Source of the DNA: Mucilaginibacter sp.
Lineage (GTDB): Bacteria; Bacteroidota; Bacteroidia; Sphingobacteriales; Sphingobacteriaceae
Direction: 5' to 3'
NCBI GenBank assembly: GCA_030445275.1
Contig: JAUCSE010000004.1
Coordinates: forward strand, 1-56,913
Length of the DNA stretch: 56,913 nt
The first letter of the stretch is position 1; the number at the start of each line of letters is the position of its first letter. Position numbers and translations under genes: made by a program. The notes under the pieces were generated by a model, which saw only the letters and a program-made list of their open reading frames with translations, was not told where the DNA came from and ran no database searches. Below are positions 1 through 8,297 of this stretch, one piece after another.

Positions 1-48
1 CGTGTTGGAATATGGAAAACCTAAGGAGGTTTCCCACATTCCAACACG
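1..48. repeat. Imperfect hairpin at the window edge
   Basis: An 11-bp arm beginning CGTGTTGGAAT at position 1 is matched by its reverse complement ending at 48, and inner bases pair further around an AAGG loop. It lies downstream of the TerC gene, which reads leftwards, so it could be a terminator or another dispersed palindrome. It may continue beyond the window. Confidence 0.6.
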
Positions 49-123
49 ACAAACAAACAACAAGTTATTATTAACTATATTTAAAAACTAAGAGAGTCCT
101 CTGTCCGGATAAACCATCACACC

Positions 124-148
124 TCATGCTTCACTACGTTCAGCATGA
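124..148. repeat. Half copy of the GTCATnCTGAACG repeat family
   Basis: Read on the minus strand, this stretch matches the left arm of the palindromic elements at 43336-43416, 45602-45683 and 47708-47787 (GTCATGCTGAACG, then AGTGAAGCAT). Only one arm is present. It sits 16 bp beyond the stop of the TerC gene and has 7-bp arms of its own, TCATGCT and AGCATGA. Confidence 0.65.
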
Positions 149-164
149 CAAAAGTCTCTTATCC

Positions 165-953
165 TTAGTCCTTGATCTTTTGTCTAACAATCTTTGCTCC
201 TTTCGTCTTTTTCCCTGCCTTTGCCTTCATTTTCAAATTCAGCATTTCAACCAGTACGGAGAATGCCATGGCAAAATAAATGTACCCTTTGGGTATGTGC
301 TGTTCAAATGCTTCGGCTAAAAGTGAAACCCCAATGAGTAAAAGGAAGGAGAGCGCCAGCATTTTTACGGTAGGGTGTTTGTTAACAAATGATGCCACAC
401 CGTTTGATGCCCACATCATGATACCTACCGCAATTACCACGGCAATAATCATGATCTCGACGTGACTGGCCATCCCTACGGCAGTGATCACGGAATCAAG
501 CGAGAAAACAATATCCAACAGCATGATCTGTACAATGGTGCTCCAAAAGCCATGTGGTTTTACCGTTTCAGTACTTTCTTCGTCGCCCTCAATTTTATGA
601 TGTATTTCGGCAGTACTTTTGTATATCAGGAACAGCCCCCCAATGATCAGGATCAGGTCGCGGCCTGAAATGGCCAGTTTTTCAACCCAGTCAGCATCTG
701 TTACGTTAAAAAGATGCGCTAGGTTAAACAGCGGGGTAGTGAGGGTCATGACCCAACTTATGGATAAAAGCAATAATATACGGGTTATCATGGCCATACC
801 CAAACCAACCCTGCGCCCTTTGGCCTGCTGATTTGCCGGTAGCTTATCAGATAAAATAGAAATGAAGATCACATTATCTATCCCCAAAACAATCTCTAAT
901 AAAGTAAGGGTGATCAGGGATATCCATGACTCAGCCTGGGCAAATATTTCCAT
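165..953 (-). CDS. TerC family integral membrane protein
   Basis: 262 residues. TerC proteins are polytopic inner-membrane proteins linked to tellurite resistance and, in several bacteria, to manganese export or metal loading of exported proteins. Two copies of the family's acidic signature are visible in membrane segments: LEIVLGIDNV with Glu20, Asp26 and Asn27, and LLDIVFSLDSV with Asp147 and Asp153. About seven hydrophobic segments span the protein, and the C-terminus (from about 243) is a lysine-rich cytoplasmic tail. It stands alone: the next gene upstream ends at 1039 and a terminator hairpin lies between them, so it probably has its own promoter. The family call is secure. The substrate is not, since TerC members without a tellurite operon are usually general metal or exoenzyme-loading proteins. 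Confidence 0.93.
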   Translation of the reverse strand: MEIFAQAESWISLITLTLLEIVLGIDNVIFISILSDKLPANQQAKGRRVGLGMAMITRILLLLSISWVMTLTTPLFNLAHLFNVTDADWVEKLAISGRDLILIIGGLFLIYKSTAEIHHKIEGDEESTETVKPHGFWSTIVQIMLLDIVFSLDSVITAVGMASHVEIMIIAVVIAVGIMMWASNGVASFVNKHPTVKMLALSFLLLIGVSLLAEAFEQHIPKGYIYFAMAFSVLVEMLNLKMKAKAGKKTKGAKIVRQKIKD

Positions 954-985
954 AGGATAAAATTATATTGCCTTAAAAATAACAA

Positions 986-1013
986 AACCCCTGCCGTAAA
1001 TAGTAGGGGTTTA
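986..1013 (-). terminator. Terminator of the sigma / anti-sigma operon
   Basis: The arms AAACCCCT (986-993) and AGGGGTTT (1006-1013) are perfectly complementary with a 12-base loop. Read on the minus strand the stem is followed by a T-rich run, as in an intrinsic terminator. It lies just beyond the stop codon of the adhesin-like gene (1039). Confidence 0.75.
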
Positions 1014-1038
1014 AGAATTAATGTTAAATATGTGCTGA

Positions 1039-2436
1039 TTAATTAAAGCTTACACTGCCATAGCTGTTGTTAATAGTTATGGTTTTGTTAGTTCCGCCTT
1101 TGCCAAAATGGCCTTTATAACTTTTAGTAGGGCTAAATCCTCTTTCACCATCAGCGGGGCTTTTGCTGGTTATGTTAATGTCATGGCCGTTATAATTAAA
1201 CTCGCCGTAACGAACAGTTACATCAAAATCAGCATTTTGATCGCCTTTAAAGCCAAGTCTTACGCCTGAATATGATGAGTTTATCTCCAGGTTTTTTACG
1301 TTTTTATCTATATCGCTAATGGTCAGGCCACCACTGAATTTAAGGTTAATGCTCCCTGAAGTAGTTATGCGGCCAATTCTTGCTGAGCCATAGCTAACAT
1401 CGGCATTCAGTTTATTACATTCGCCCAGGCTTAGGCTACCATAAGCTACATCCAGGTCACTGCCGTTGAGTGCGTCAATGGTGGCGCTGCCGTACTTCAC
1501 GGTGATCTGGTTAGCGGGATTACTTAGTGATTTGGCAACAAGACTGCCATAAGAGTTATTAATGTTCAATTTGCCTTCCAGATCGGGCAGACTAACGGCG
1601 CCATATTTATTGCTGATGCTTAAGGGGTTTTTTGATGGCATGTAAACCGTATAGTTTATCTCAATTATACGAACATTGTTGTGCTTGCTGCCAAACAGCG
1701 ACCATGAGTTATCATCATCACCGCTCGTGTTAATGCTTGTTCTAAAAGAAATGCCTGATCCGTCTTTACTGTCCCTGATGTTTACATTATCCAATAATTT
1801 TTGTGCTTTGTCATCGCTGTTTGTTGTCACTTTGATCTGCACATCTACTTTTACTTCATTTTTAGCCCAGGTATTCACAATTATTTTCCCAAAACGGTTA
1901 TCAATGTTTATTACATCATTGCCATCAACCGAATAGGTTTTGCTATAGTTTTTAATCTTTTCAACAGTTTCCTCGTTATTTTGATCATCAATATCTGTAT
2001 TATAACTAAAATTGGTGTCAAAATCTTTAAAACCCAGCGCTATCTGGGGCGCTATGTTATTACTAAAGTTATAAACGTAATTGTTTACGCTATCATTAAA
2101 CTGATAGTCGAAATTTTTTAAGCTATCCATTTTATATACCATGTTTTTATAACGGTATTTAAACTGTTTGTCAAAATTTTTCATGTTCAGTTTTGTTTGA
2201 TACTGAACCTTTTGCATTTTAAGCTTTATTTGTTTTTGCAGGTCCTTCATTTTTACCTGCAGGTGCTTCATATTTAATTGCAGATCCTTGCTGTCAAATG
2301 AGGGCATCTCCTGCAAATGAATTGGCTCAGGCGGTTCCGGCGGCTCAGGTGGTGTTACCTGGGCATAGTTGGCTGTACTTATGGCTAATAAGATCACCAA
2401 AGCCAACAGTGACGGTTTAAATATTTTTGATTTCAT
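1039..2436 (-). CDS. Secreted adhesin-like beta-helix protein, last gene of an ECF sigma operon
   Basis: 465 residues with a clear signal peptide (MKSKIFKPSLLALVILL, cleavage near ANYAQ at 22-26). A short proline-rich stretch (PPEPPEPPEP) follows, then a Lys/Gln/Met-rich helical region with heptad character (about 45-110). From about 165 onward there are short repeating strands with many SYGS, YGSA or YGSL turns, the pattern of DUF4097 / GIN-type adhesin-like beta-helices. I see no lipobox or sorting domain, so it is probably periplasmic or surface-associated. Its start overlaps the end of the anti-sigma gene by 20 bp, implying translational coupling. By position it could be the sensor or effector of the sigma system. 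That role is inference; the fold class is moderately secure. Confidence 0.8.
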   Translation of the reverse strand: MKSKIFKPSLLALVILLAISTANYAQVTPPEPPEPPEPIHLQEMPSFDSKDLQLNMKHLQVKMKDLQKQIKLKMQKVQYQTKLNMKNFDKQFKYRYKNMVYKMDSLKNFDYQFNDSVNNYVYNFSNNIAPQIALGFKDFDTNFSYNTDIDDQNNEETVEKIKNYSKTYSVDGNDVINIDNRFGKIIVNTWAKNEVKVDVQIKVTTNSDDKAQKLLDNVNIRDSKDGSGISFRTSINTSGDDDNSWSLFGSKHNNVRIIEINYTVYMPSKNPLSISNKYGAVSLPDLEGKLNINNSYGSLVAKSLSNPANQITVKYGSATIDALNGSDLDVAYGSLSLGECNKLNADVSYGSARIGRITTSGSINLKFSGGLTISDIDKNVKNLEINSSYSGVRLGFKGDQNADFDVTVRYGEFNYNGHDINITSKSPADGERGFSPTKSYKGHFGKGGTNKTITINNSYGSVSFN

Positions 2437-2983
2437 TTTGTTGATCTTTTTTCATTTTGTTGAACTGCTCAATTACACTTAGCTGCTGATTAAGCACCTC
2501 TGTTTGTATTTGCAGGTTCCGGATCATGGCACGTAAAACACGCTCCTGATTAGGGCTGGTGGCCAAATCATTATTAAGCCTTTTATAAGTAGAGTCCATT
2601 TTAGCTATTTCGGCGCTAAACTCCTTGTATAGTTGCGGATCGCTCTTGGCAACTGATTTTAGTTCGGTAAGTTTTGTTTCAACCAGTGATGCATAGTGCA
2701 ATTGCTGTTTGGCATACTCAGGATTAATGGCAGCCAAATCAACCCCTTTTGATCCTTTTTGGCTTTGCAGGTATATTCCGAAACCGATGCCCATTACCAG
2801 GATTACCGATGCCGCAACCCGAAGCACGAAAGAAAGAGAAAAGGTTTTTGTTTCCGGCTTTTTTGGCAATTCCTCCTGGAACGACAGGCTTTGTTCAATT
2901 TTGCTCCACAGGTCTGCCGATGGTTCAATTTCGTCAAATTCTTCCCTGTTATGCTTCATGAAATCTTCAAATCGCTTGCTCAT
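2417..2983 (-). CDS. Probable membrane anti-sigma factor
   Basis: 188 residues. An acidic cytoplasmic N-terminus (FDEIEPSADLWSKIEQSL, about 16-33) resembles sigma-binding domains of Bacteroidetes anti-sigma factors. One transmembrane helix spans about 53-72 (VLRVAASVILVMGIGFGIYL). The periplasmic part is mostly alpha-helical, probably a coiled coil, rich in Gln, Lys and Leu. I do not see a zinc-binding HxxxCxxC motif, so it is not a ZAS-type factor. The start codon overlaps the stop of the sigma gene by 4 bp (ATGA), and its end overlaps the next gene by 20 bp, so the three genes form one translationally coupled operon. The function rests on position and topology more than on a diagnostic motif. 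Confidence 0.8.
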   Translation of the reverse strand: MSKRFEDFMKHNREEFDEIEPSADLWSKIEQSLSFQEELPKKPETKTFSLSFVLRVAASVILVMGIGFGIYLQSQKGSKGVDLAAINPEYAKQQLHYASLVETKLTELKSVAKSDPQLYKEFSAEIAKMDSTYKRLNNDLATSPNQERVLRAMIRNLQIQTEVLNQQLSVIEQFNKMKKDQQNEIKNI

Positions 2984-3540
2984 GATACTGTTCCTTTCCT
3001 TTTTAAAATTTCAATTAGTTTTCTTTTAGCTCTCAAAAACTGGGTTCTTGATGTATTTTCTGATATATTCAATATTTGTCCTATTTCTTCGTGGTCATAA
3101 CCTTCCAACAAATAAAGTGATAGTACAACCCGGTAACCATCGGGCAGTTGTTTCATGCCTTCTTTAACCATGGCTACCTGATATTGCAGGTCCTCATCAT
3201 CTGTGCTTTCCTCATCGGGTATATTTTCCAGATGATCACCTTCCAGCTCTATCAGGTCAAGCTTACGTTTACGCAGCAGATTAATGGAGCGGTTAACCAC
3301 CATTTGTTTGAGCCATAAACCAAAGGTGGTTTCCTGTCTGAAATCCTTCAACTTATTAAAGGCATCCAGAAAAGCTTCCTGCAAAACATCTTCAGCTTCG
3401 CCAATATTGCCCACTATTCTAAAGGCGACGTTTAGCATCGCTTTAGAATATAACCGGTACAATTCGTAACTGGCTTTTTTGCTTCCTTGTTTACATTCAA
3501 CCACCAGGCTGTAATGTTTATCTATGTATATGGCTTCCAA
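2980..3540 (-). CDS. ECF RNA polymerase sigma factor (sigma-70 family)
   Basis: 186 residues, the usual ECF length. Region 2 is seen at about 22-95, with the core-binding and -10 recognition segment AEDVLQEAFLDAFNKL (49-64) and a downstream basic helix NRSINLLRKRKL. Region 4 is at about 131-178, with LPDGYRVVLSLYLLEGYDHE followed by the helix-turn-helix IGQILNISENTSRTQ. The acidic linker (EDHLENIPDEESTDDED-like) is typical of Bacteroidetes ECF factors. It heads an operon with the anti-sigma gene (4-bp overlap) and the adhesin-like gene. Autoregulation is likely for such operons but I cannot identify the promoter it recognises. Confidence 0.93.
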   Translation of the reverse strand: MEAIYIDKHYSLVVECKQGSKKASYELYRLYSKAMLNVAFRIVGNIGEAEDVLQEAFLDAFNKLKDFRQETTFGLWLKQMVVNRSINLLRKRKLDLIELEGDHLENIPDEESTDDEDLQYQVAMVKEGMKQLPDGYRVVLSLYLLEGYDHEEIGQILNISENTSRTQFLRAKRKLIEILKRKGTVS

Positions 3541-3612
3541 ATTATGATAGCTTTCAGTCTAAATGACGCATCATATTTTACAACGTTGCATGTGGATGAA
3601 AAATAATTTCAG

Positions 3613-3737
3613 ATATGCAGATGTGCGGATGTGCAAATGTGCAGATTTCAGATGTGCAGATTATAGATGTTTTTAATTTAAGAGTTATAAATGTGTTAAT
3701 AGGTTTTATTTATTTGCACATCCGCACATCTGCATAT
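3613..3737. repeat. Large inverted repeat of the GATGTGCAGAT family
   Basis: The 26-bp arms at 3613-3638 and 3712-3737 are perfectly complementary. Each carries ATATGCAGATGTGCGG in one orientation. Between them are further GATGTGCAGAT units and AT-rich DNA. The element fills most of the 3541-3748 gap and its right arm ends 11 bp before the stop codon of the kinase gene. Related units occur at 18226-18285, 18785-18822 and 47604-47663. Confidence 0.9.
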
Positions 3738-3748
3738 TTGCACATCAT

Positions 3749-4276
3749 TTAACCAGCAGCCAAAAAATCATCAATAGCTTTTATGGCATTTTCATACCTA
3801 TCCTCACCGGTACCTGATATGAGTACATAGCGTGCTTTTAAGGCATCCAATTCTTTATACCATACATTCATAAAATGATCGCGCAGGGTAGGGAAATTAC
3901 GCAATGGATCATCCTGCCAAGGCAGATCGATATTTAGCAGCAAGTAAAGGTCATATGGATGTTTGGGCAACTCATCCAGTACTTCCTGAGGCGCGCGGCC
4001 AAACATCTGGTCGCTCCATATTTTTACGGTGATGAATGTAGTATCACATATCAAAATGTTGTTGGCTTTTGGTAAAAGCTCCTCTTCAAGCGCCAGTTGT
4101 CCGTAAAACATATTGATCTCATCCTGCCAGGTACAGGGTTCGGTTAGCTTTTCGCAATATTCACGAGCATATTCGGGTACGGCGATGGTATGATAATGTG
4201 CAGCCAGGTAATCAGACATGGTTGATTTTCCTGTCGATTCAGGCCCAACTACTGCTATTTTGGGTATATGTTTCAT
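3749..4276 (-). CDS. NadR-like AAA / P-loop kinase
   Basis: 175 residues from the preferred start at 4276. An upstream in-frame ATG at 4303 would add nine hydrophobic residues not expected in this family. A Walker A loop, GPESTGKS (11-18), follows the first beta strand, and the motif VPEYAREYCE and the segment DTTFITVKIWSD match the ribosylnicotinamide kinase domain of NadR and its stand-alone Bacteroidetes relatives. LLNIDLPWQDDPLR is the typical conserved substrate-side loop. It probably phosphorylates nicotinamide riboside in NAD salvage, but no transporter (PnuC) or other NAD gene lies nearby, so the substrate is inferred from family only. The gene stands between two repeat-filled gaps. 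Confidence 0.82.
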   Translation of the reverse strand: MKHIPKIAVVGPESTGKSTMSDYLAAHYHTIAVPEYAREYCEKLTEPCTWQDEINMFYGQLALEEELLPKANNILICDTTFITVKIWSDQMFGRAPQEVLDELPKHPYDLYLLLNIDLPWQDDPLRNFPTLRDHFMNVWYKELDALKARYVLISGTGEDRYENAIKAIDDFLAAG

Positions 4277-4303
4277 GGTGAAGGGTAAAATTAATAAATA
4301 CAC

Positions 4304-4608
4304 GCATTAATCGACGAATTGGCTTCGACCATTACTACGCTTGGATGGCTTAAATAAAAATACGTCATTGCGAGGTACGAAGACAACCGACCGAAGGGAG
4401 CTCATTAATACCAACAAAAACAATACAACATTAATAATCCCCAATTAGCAGAGCCGCTCTGTATGTCGGGGATTGCCATGCTTTCGCTCGCAATGACGCG
4501 CGGAGAGAAATATTTAAAGCCCCCTCTTTCCGCCGAAGGTGAAGAGAGGGGTGACGAGCGTAGCGATGTCGGGGTGAGTCTTTACCGACATGCTTTAACC
4601 AAGTTTTT
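4304..4608. repeat. Repeat-filled gap, no gene
   Basis: This 305-bp gap holds a degenerate copy of the GTCATTGCGAGG family: one arm near 4362-4382 (CGTCATTGCGAGGTACGAAG) and a diverged opposite arm near 4478-4499 ending CGCAATGACGCG. To its right is a second palindrome built from CCCCTCTT and AAGAGAGGGG (about 4521-4553), then GATGTCGGGGTGAG. A reading frame across 4463-4744 is produced by these repeats and is not a credible gene. The end of the M28 peptidase gene lies close to the repeat edge. Confidence 0.75.
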
Positions 4609-5913
4609 TTATTTTTCCAGCTTCGCTATCCTTGTTGGTGTATCCTTGCCCGATACTATAGTGCGCGAACTTAGCGCTATAGCTCTGATAGTTGAGGTGA
4701 TGTTACTAACATCAAGCGAACTAAATTCGTCTTTCACGGTATGATAAAGTTTATCAATATCAATTTGATCTGTTGATATGGTGTGAGCAGGTACGCCCTT
4801 TTCTGCTAAGGAGGCATTGTCACTGCGATAAAACAAATCCTGATCAGGATAAGGGTCGGGATGGAATTTAAACACCGTTTCTTGTAGGTTATTTTGGAGG
4901 ATAGTACCGAAATCAGAGCGTTCAAAGCCAGTTATGAAAGCTGAATTTTCGCCAAATTTTGATGCCTTGCCTATCATTTCGATGTTAAACATGGCTACAA
5001 CCTTATCCGGATCAACCTGGGTAGCAAAATACTGCGAACCAAATTCGCCTATCTCTTCGGCAGTAAAGGCTACAAATATGAGCGTACGGGCATTGTTGTT
5101 TAGCTTTTTATAATATTTGGCCAGTGATATTACCGCGGTTGTGCCCGATGCATCATCATCGGCACCATTGGCAATGCTGTCACCCTCCATTGCCTTAATA
5201 ATACCTAAGTGATCATAATGGCCAGCAAAAATAACATATTCGTCTGGTTTTGATTTGCCAGGGATCATGCCGGCAACATTAAACAAAGGCAATTGTTCAG
5301 ATTTTGATTCATACTTGACTTCAAATGATTTTACCTGATCAAATTTACCCAATATAAATACCAAAGCCTGATCCTTATTGGGTTTAAAACTCACATTGCC
5401 CTTTAATACATACTTGATATGCTCGCGAATACTTTTAAACCGGGCTTCAAAATGCGGGTCAACGAGAATAAGCATTTTTTTACCGCTTTTTGAAGCAGTC
5501 CGGTATTCGTCCCTGAAGCTTTTGTCGGCGCTTATCTGTAACACTTGAACATCATTGCTGTTGCTCCAATTAAATGATGCATCAGCAGATACGAAAATGC
5601 TATCGGCCGCTATACTTTTGCCATTGATACTGGCGGTTATTTTTAATGGTTTTGTGCGGGTCATGGTAAAAATCTGCCGATAACCGGTATTGCCGGCCAG
5701 TGGTTTTAGTCCGGCTTTGGTATATTCGCCTTCAATAAACGTGGCAGCCTTTTCAATACCAGGTGTAAATGTGGCCCGGCCCTGCATATCATCAGCCGAC
5801 AAGGTTTTTATGATCCGTGTTACATCATCCTGACTGATCAGTTTATTTACATCCTGTGCAAAACTGCTTGCCGAAATAGCTAATAGTACAGTTATTATTA
5901 AAGATCCTTTCAT
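4609..5913 (-). CDS. Secreted M28 family metallopeptidase
   Basis: 434 residues with a signal peptide (cleavage near SSFAQ, 16-20). The catalytic half carries the M28 two-zinc set: His232 in GHYDHLG, bridging Asp252 in GADDDASG, Glu286 (base) and Glu287 (ligand) in AFTAEEIGEFG, Glu312 in NIEMIGK, and His391 in KLYHTVKDE. Residues 91-200 form an inserted PA-like region that in this family shields the active site. It should act as an aminopeptidase in the periplasm or outside. It follows the M61 gene by only 6 bp on the same strand, so the two peptidases are almost certainly co-transcribed and may act in sequence on peptides. Some M28 relatives are glutaminyl cyclases or carboxypeptidases, so the exact specificity is open. 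Confidence 0.93.
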   Translation of the reverse strand: MKGSLIITVLLAISASSFAQDVNKLISQDDVTRIIKTLSADDMQGRATFTPGIEKAATFIEGEYTKAGLKPLAGNTGYRQIFTMTRTKPLKITASINGKSIAADSIFVSADASFNWSNSNDVQVLQISADKSFRDEYRTASKSGKKMLILVDPHFEARFKSIREHIKYVLKGNVSFKPNKDQALVFILGKFDQVKSFEVKYESKSEQLPLFNVAGMIPGKSKPDEYVIFAGHYDHLGIIKAMEGDSIANGADDDASGTTAVISLAKYYKKLNNNARTLIFVAFTAEEIGEFGSQYFATQVDPDKVVAMFNIEMIGKASKFGENSAFITGFERSDFGTILQNNLQETVFKFHPDPYPDQDLFYRSDNASLAEKGVPAHTISTDQIDIDKLYHTVKDEFSSLDVSNITSTIRAIALSSRTIVSGKDTPTRIAKLEK

Positions 5914-5919
5914 TATTAC

Positions 5920-7788
5920 TTATTTAACTTTTGATTGTAACCAGCTATTACGGAAGGCTTCTTGTTCCTTGCTTAATGGTTTACCGGCTTTTTCATAGGT
6001 AATTACTTCCAGGTATGGGCTTTCTTCCAATACAATGGTGGTTTCATGTGCGCCTGTGCGGTTTTTATAATTTACTACAAGCTTATCGCCAGGTTTTTTA
6101 TCGGTAAGCAAAGTGGCAAATAACTTGGCATCGGTTATGGTTTGGCCATCAACTTTTAAAATGATATCACCGGCATCAAGCCCTGCCTTATAAACAGGAG
6201 TACCAATTGTAGTGCTCGACAGAATAGGTAAACCTTCGGCTCCGGCAGCACGTTGTTGCCCTGCTCTGCCCCTGCCCGGAGTAACAGCTAATGGACCCGC
6301 CCATCCTTTGCCAGGCTGTGCTTTTTGCAGTACTAACCCGGCCTTGGCTAACAAAGCCTCGTAGCTGTTTTTGTCGGTACCATAAATGTAACGTTTAAAG
6401 AAGTCGGCAGCAAACTTGGGGTTATTGGTAACCTTGGCCAGATCGGCTTGCAGATCAGGTATAACGTATGGCTTCATTACCTTGCCGCGGGCCAGCCAAA
6501 CCTGGCGCATATAATCATCAAGTGTTAAATTAAATTCGCTGCGCAGCCGCAGGTCAAGAGCCAGCGCTATGGCGCCGCCATAGGTGTAATAACTGGTAAA
6601 GTCATTAACGTTATTGTTAGGGTCGATAGATACACCAGCATCGGCAAATACCGAATAGCGGCTCATTTGTGTTGCAGGGTATTTTGCGGCCCCAGGGGTG
6701 TTCAATATCTGGTTGATGAGGCCGGCCAGGGTATGGGTATAATCATCAAGTGTATTAAATCCTGAGCGTGTTAACAGTAAGTCGCCATAGTATTGGGTAA
6801 AACCTTCGGCAAACCAAAGCTCGCTGCTCATGTTGGCGTGCTCAAAATTAAAAGGCTCTAATGATTTTGGACGTATGCGCTTTACATTCCAGCTATGAAA
6901 ATACTCATGTGAGAATATACCTAACAAACCGCCCTCATTACCGGCAACCTTATCAACAGGGTAAACAATGCAGGTTGAGTTGCGGTGTTCCATCCCATCG
7001 CCTGATGTTGTTGGGTAAACATCGGTTAAAAATGTATATTCTCCATAGTCATAAGTGGGTAGATCGCCATAAACAGCTTTTTCCTCCAGTACCAGCTTTT
7101 GAACCATTTTGCCAAAGTTATCAATAGCAGCCTGGTCATCATCAGCGTGAACGCTTACATTTATTTTTTCCTTTTTACCATCGGTATTTACTACATCCCA
7201 GCTGGTTATTTTATAGTTGGCAAGCTCGGTTGGGCTATCCATCATATACTGTAGGTTTGGGGCGCTGTACACGTTTGCACCCTCGTGCTTTAACTGCGTG
7301 GCAACTTTCCATCCGTATTTATCAAGGTCATTAAATTCAAATTTAACTGGCCTTTTATCCTGGCCAACTACCCACATGAAAGCAGCTGGCATATTCAGGT
7401 GAGCATGGCTGGGATCAACACTGGCATAGGTGCCATCGGTCCAGTTAGCAAATAGGGTATAACTAACTTTAACATTTGCAGGATGGGCACCTACTTCATA
7501 CAGATCACCTTCTACTTGTGTAAAAGGGAGCGCGTTTCCTTCAATATCAGTTACTTTAACATTATAAACATTTTTGCCAAACTCATGCGTCGCGTATCGC
7601 CCGGCTGATGAGCGGCTCATGCGAAAACGCAAAGCGTCAGGAGCCTGTGGTATGGTCATTACAATTTCTGCTTCGTGATGCGCAGCATTGGGGAATGATA
7701 TGGAATAATAAATAGCTTTTTGTGCATCCTGCGCAATAGCTGCAGATGCGAATAAGGCAGTGATTGTAATTAAAAATAATTTTTTCAT
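5920..7788 (-). CDS. Secreted M61 family glycyl-type aminopeptidase with PDZ domain
   Basis: 622 residues from the start at 7788, chosen because it begins a normal signal peptide (MKKLFLITITALFASAAIAQ). The open frame extends back to 7902 without such features. The N-terminal beta domain is followed by the thermolysin-like catalytic core: GMEHRNS (265-271), the zinc motif HEYFH (294-298) and the third ligand Glu328 in LWFAEGF. A PDZ domain occupies about 500-590, including AGLDAGDIILKVDGQTI. M61 enzymes remove N-terminal Gly or Ala. The gene lies directly upstream of the M28 peptidase (6-bp gap), so both are in one operon. A 112-bp divergent spacer separates it from the small gene starting at 7901. 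Confidence 0.93.
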   Translation of the reverse strand: MKKLFLITITALFASAAIAQDAQKAIYYSISFPNAAHHEAEIVMTIPQAPDALRFRMSRSSAGRYATHEFGKNVYNVKVTDIEGNALPFTQVEGDLYEVGAHPANVKVSYTLFANWTDGTYASVDPSHAHLNMPAAFMWVVGQDKRPVKFEFNDLDKYGWKVATQLKHEGANVYSAPNLQYMMDSPTELANYKITSWDVVNTDGKKEKINVSVHADDDQAAIDNFGKMVQKLVLEEKAVYGDLPTYDYGEYTFLTDVYPTTSGDGMEHRNSTCIVYPVDKVAGNEGGLLGIFSHEYFHSWNVKRIRPKSLEPFNFEHANMSSELWFAEGFTQYYGDLLLTRSGFNTLDDYTHTLAGLINQILNTPGAAKYPATQMSRYSVFADAGVSIDPNNNVNDFTSYYTYGGAIALALDLRLRSEFNLTLDDYMRQVWLARGKVMKPYVIPDLQADLAKVTNNPKFAADFFKRYIYGTDKNSYEALLAKAGLVLQKAQPGKGWAGPLAVTPGRGRAGQQRAAGAEGLPILSSTTIGTPVYKAGLDAGDIILKVDGQTITDAKLFATLLTDKKPGDKLVVNYKNRTGAHETTIVLEESPYLEVITYEKAGKPLSKEQEAFRNSWLQSKVK

Positions 7789-7900
7789 GTAAACCTGATT
7801 AACTGCGCTGAAATTACAACTAATCGGGGAAAATATGATATCAATATTGCTGCCAACCACTTTAAACTTATAGGCAAAACATGTGTTATAAACCAATACC

Positions 7901-8221
7901 ATGTTAATTATCCGTACCTTTAAAGAAATCGCTCAACTCATGATCCTTTTTTCAAGAAGAAATTTACATTACACCGATTATAAATGGAGCGTATATAGCC
8001 AAAACGATCCACGTGTAAGCGGTAAACCTGATACCACTGTTTTTACTAAAGATGAGGGCAATGAAGTGGTATACCTGATAAACAAACTCATGATACTTTG
8101 GGACTATCGCTTTGCCAACACAGGCAATAAAATGGAAAAGCTTATACATGATATCTTACCGCCAGAAATTGTTACACAACTGGAAGTGCAGGAATGGCTT
8201 AAAGCTAATTTGAAATTTTAA
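7901..8221 (+). CDS. Conserved-looking small hypothetical protein
   Basis: 106 residues and not recognised. It is soluble, of mixed charge, with no signal peptide or membrane segment. Aromatic-rich SRRNLHYTDYKWSVY is followed by a charged strand-helix stretch, DEGNEVVYLINKLMILWDY, and an amphipathic C-terminus ending EVQEWLKANLKF. Codon use and amino-acid composition look like a real gene, and it ends cleanly 4 bp before an inverted repeat that can act as a terminator. The start could be 7901 or 7940 (MILFSRRN); I keep 7901 because the earlier residues are also well-formed. It is divergent from the M61 gene, and its function is unknown. Confidence 0.65.
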   Translation: MLIIRTFKEIAQLMILFSRRNLHYTDYKWSVYSQNDPRVSGKPDTTVFTKDEGNEVVYLINKLMILWDYRFANTGNKMEKLIHDILPPEIVTQLEVQEWLKANLKF

Positions 8222-8225
8222 AGCC

Positions 8226-8293
8226 GAAAGCTAAAGGCTAAAAGCTTTTGATGTTCTCTTTTGAACGCTTTCTGCTTTCAGCCTTTAGCTTTC
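8226..8293. repeat. Inverted repeat between convergent genes
   Basis: The arms GAAAGCTAAAGGCT (8226-8239) and AGCCTTTAGCTTTC (8280-8293) are perfectly complementary over 14 bp. The element belongs to the AAAGGCTAAAAG style of repeat also seen near 14915-15135. It separates the small gene ending at 8221 from the serine hydrolase ending at 8298 and may act as a bidirectional terminator. Confidence 0.85.
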
Positions 8294-8297
8294 CTCG

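Noticed and set aside
1801..2121. 106-codon open frame on the plus strand
   Set aside because: It is antisense to the adhesin-like gene, whose signal peptide, coupling and repeats are convincing.
4463..4744. 93-codon open frame on the plus strand
   Set aside because: It is created by repeat DNA and then runs antisense through the end of the M28 peptidase gene.
7789..7902. N-terminal extension of the M61 peptidase
   Set aside because: It lacks a signal peptide and precedes a perfect one starting at 7788; it also lies in the divergent promoter region.
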